Source: Burkholderia sp. 9120 (GTDB lineage: Bacteria > Pseudomonadota > Gammaproteobacteria > Burkholderiales > Burkholderiaceae). Taken from it: 64,000 nucleotides of DNA. Position numbers and translations under genes: made by a program. The notes beneath the pieces were generated by a model. It was not told where the DNA came from. It worked only from the letters and a program-made list of their open reading frames with translations, and did no database searches. This document shows, piece by piece, positions 63,534 to 64,000 of the stretch. Numbering within the stretch: the stretch's first letter is position 1; each line of letters begins with the position of its first letter. The stretch is taken from contig NZ_JQNA01000002.1 in NCBI RefSeq assembly GCF_000745015.1, forward strand, positions 4,836,001-4,900,000, read 5' to 3'.

Positions 63534-64000
63534 ATGAACTCGACGACTTCAAAAAGCGCAGCCGGCGCCACCCAGATGGCCCGCCCCGCAGTAGCGACAA
63601 AATCGAAACCGGAGGAGTTCGTCCGCATCGAAAACGTCGTGAAGAAATTCGGCGACAGCACCGCTGTCGACAATGTCAATCTGAGCATCGCCAAGAACGA
63701 ACTGTTCGCGCTGCTCGGCAGCTCTGGCTGCGGCAAGTCCACCCTCCTGCGCATGCTCGCGGGGCTCGAGACGGTCACGTCCGGGCGCATTTTCGTCGAC
63801 GGCGAGGATCTCGCCGCGATGCCGCCGTACAAGCGGCCGGTCAACATGATGTTCCAGTCGTATGCGCTGTTCCCGCACATGAGCGTGGAGGCGAACATTG
63901 CCTTCGGCCTGAAGCAGGAAGGCACGCCGAAGAACGAGATCAAGGAACGCGTCGCCGACGCGCTGCATCTCGTGCAGATGAGCAAGTACGCCCAGCGCAA
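63534..64000 (+). CDS. potG: polyamine ABC transporter ATP-binding protein (PotG/SpuF), 3' end outside window
   Basis: About 155 codons are visible; the gene continues past the window. The protein has a Ser/Thr/Lys-rich start, then the ABC domain FVRIENVVKKFGDSTAVDNV, Walker A LLGSSGCGKSTLLRML, the Q-loop MMFQSYALFPHMSVEANIAF, and the region before the signature motif. This pattern (VNMMFQSYALFPHM) is typical of PotG/PotA/SpuF. ATG 63534 follows AAGGA at 11 bases. Permease genes (potH, potI) should follow. Confidence 0.93.
   Translation, partial: MNSTTSKSAAGATQMARPAVATKSKPEEFVRIENVVKKFGDSTAVDNVNLSIAKNELFALLGSSGCGKSTLLRMLAGLETVTSGRIFVDGEDLAAMPPYKRPVNMMFQSYALFPHMSVEANIAFGLKQEGTPKNEIKERVADALHLVQMSKYAQR

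Overview
The window looks like a chromosomal segment of a beta-proteobacterium of the Burkholderiales, most likely Paraburkholderia/Burkholderia. The reasons are high GC with strong third-position bias, Burkholderiales-typical families (DUF3331, DUF1488, DUF302), the leucine-degradation cluster layout liuA-B-C-D opposite a TetR gene, and many LysR/AraC/MarR regulators. I saw no rRNA, tRNA, CRISPR array, integrase or insertion sequence. The contig starts inside a TonB-dependent receptor gene and ends inside a polyamine ABC-transporter ATPase gene.

Layout. 1-6.4 kb: outer-membrane receptor end, FMN reductase, a small conserved protein, an amidase, CDP-diacylglycerol pyrophosphatase and a fatty-acid desaturase. 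6.4-11 kb: a lipoprotein, a secreted protein, a membrane thioredoxin (TlpA type), an RclA-like flavoprotein disulfide reductase and a DUF302 protein, which together suggest a redox-stress island. 11-13.4 kb: a LysR regulator and a proline-rich repeat protein that may be secreted. 13.8-16.8 kb (minus strand): cyanase, an HD-domain cyanamide-hydratase-like protein and catalase.

17-21.3 kb holds the most unusual system: a bufferin-type copper-binding RiPP operon. It has a DUF2282 precursor with four Cys, a DUF692 multinuclear iron oxidase, a DUF2063 partner and a DoxX membrane protein. An unrecognised 325-residue protein is translationally coupled between the DUF692 and DUF2063 genes. A 71-bp element upstream of this operon recurs, in the same orientation relative to the downstream gene, before the second of two paralogous AraC-family regulators (21.3-22.3 and 29.0-30.0 kb). 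Those regulators flank a dihydrolipoamide-dehydrogenase-like protein that lacks one redox Cys, a Na+/H+ antiporter and the lactate-utilisation operon lutABC, which is preceded by a 40-residue membrane peptide.

30.3-34.8 kb: LysR/SDR divergent pair, an NADP-binding oxidoreductase, two small overlapping membrane-protein genes, DUF1488 and a leaderless PhnD-like protein. 34.8-41.7 kb: leucine/isovalerate catabolism (liuABCD) with a divergent TetR gene and a palindromic operator. 41.7-52.5 kb: DUF72, DAHP synthase, HU, a tiny lipoprotein-like peptide, a GGDEF-EAL protein, DUF899, LysR, MFS, an AhpD-like protein and a DedA-rhodanese fusion. 52.5-54.3 kb: a MarR/MFS pair behind a 38-bp near-perfect palindrome.

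54.3-64 kb is a putrescine/agmatine module. Minus strand: agmatinase-family hydrolase, puuC and puuR. Plus strand: puuD, puuA, a putrescine aminotransferase, potF and potG. Together these import putrescine and convert it to GABA or succinate-level products by both the gamma-glutamyl and the transaminase routes.

All family assignments are from reading translated sequence and recognising motifs; no database search was run.
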